Shown one piece after another: positions 13,610 to 13,670 of a DNA stretch of 13,670 nucleotides (positions are counted from its first letter, which is position 1; each line of letters begins with the position of its first letter). This DNA comes from Pseudomonadota bacterium (GTDB lineage Bacteria > Desulfobacterota > Desulfovibrionia > Desulfovibrionales > Desulfovibrionaceae). The position numbers and the translations under genes were made by a program. The notes below the pieces were generated by a model. That model was not told where the DNA came from and did no database searches. It saw only the letters and a list, made by a program, of their open reading frames with translations. The stretch covers positions 1 to 13,670 of the forward strand of contig JAEXGX010000012.1 of NCBI GenBank assembly GCA_023450535.1, given 5' to 3'.

Positions 13610-13670
13610 ATGCCGCTTTTCCCCGCCGCACAAAAAGCCTTTCGCGCCTATGACATCAGAGGCGTGGTGG
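13610..13670 (+). CDS. Phosphomannomutase/phosphoglucomutase-like protein (3' end missing)
   Basis: Only the first 20 codons are present, reading MPLFPAAQKAFRAYDIRGVV. The F-R-x-Y-D-I-R-G-V block is the hallmark N-terminus of bacterial alpha-D-phosphohexomutases (PMM/PGM, AlgC/ManB type), which interconvert hexose 1- and 6-phosphates for polysaccharide and LPS precursors. GAGAAG lies about five bases upstream of the ATG. The catalytic phosphoserine loop is beyond the window, so which sugar is preferred cannot be judged. Confidence 0.8.
   Translation, partial: MPLFPAAQKAFRAYDIRGVV

Noticed and set aside
1..13670. CRISPR arrays, tRNA/rRNA genes, insertion sequences, toxin-antitoxin pairs
   Set aside because: No regularly spaced direct repeats, no tRNA-like cloverleaf and no transposase or toxin frames were recognised in any intergenic region.

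Overview
The window looks like chromosomal DNA from a sulfate- or sulfite-reducing Desulfovibrionaceae-type bacterium (Desulfovibrio/Bilophila-like). The reasons are an HndD-type NADP-reducing [FeFe] hydrogenase, a Bug/Tct tripartite carboxylate transporter, a flavoredoxin-like protein, a CI-like regulator with an S24-type C-terminus, and moderately high GC (judged by eye). This is inferred from gene content. No rRNA, tRNA, CRISPR array, insertion sequence or intact prophage was seen.

Layout. (1) Bases 3-1466 (+) hold the 3' part of hndD, closed by a strong bidirectional terminator at 1485-1522. (2) Bases 1543-4501 (-) hold a tctB-tctA-tctC tripartite transporter operon, divergent from a LysR-type regulator at 4560-5495 (+); only 58 bp separate the two starts. 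(3) Bases 5769-8263 (+) hold a leaderless arylsulfotransferase-like protein followed by an OFA-type MFS carrier. (4) Bases 8271-9936 (-) hold an MltB-like lytic transglycosylase lipoprotein, then a flavoredoxin-like flavin reductase. (5) Bases 10200-13345 (-) hold hflK and hflC, overlapping by one base, then a CI-like regulator whose S24 domain appears to lack both catalytic residues. (6) From 13610 (+) the first 20 codons of a phosphomannomutase/phosphoglucomutase-like gene run off the end.

How they may fit together. LysR and Tct look like an inducible organic-anion uptake module. The sulfotransferase-like enzyme and its MFS carrier beside it could handle a sulfated or carboxylated organic compound, but the substrate is unknown. 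HflK and HflC form the membrane complex that modulates FtsH, and the regulator behind them may be co-transcribed.

Most unusual feature. A repeat of about 55 bp with a perfect 34-bp core occurs twice in opposite orientation, at 5697-5750 and 10057-10111. Each copy lies in the leader of the gene pointing away from it into the enclosed block (the sulfotransferase-like gene on +, the lytic transglycosylase on -) and has the same orientation relative to that gene. Each can fold into competing hairpins. It could be a dispersed intergenic repeat or a structured leader element. The copies enclose a block of about 4.3 kb, so inversion by recombination is also conceivable.
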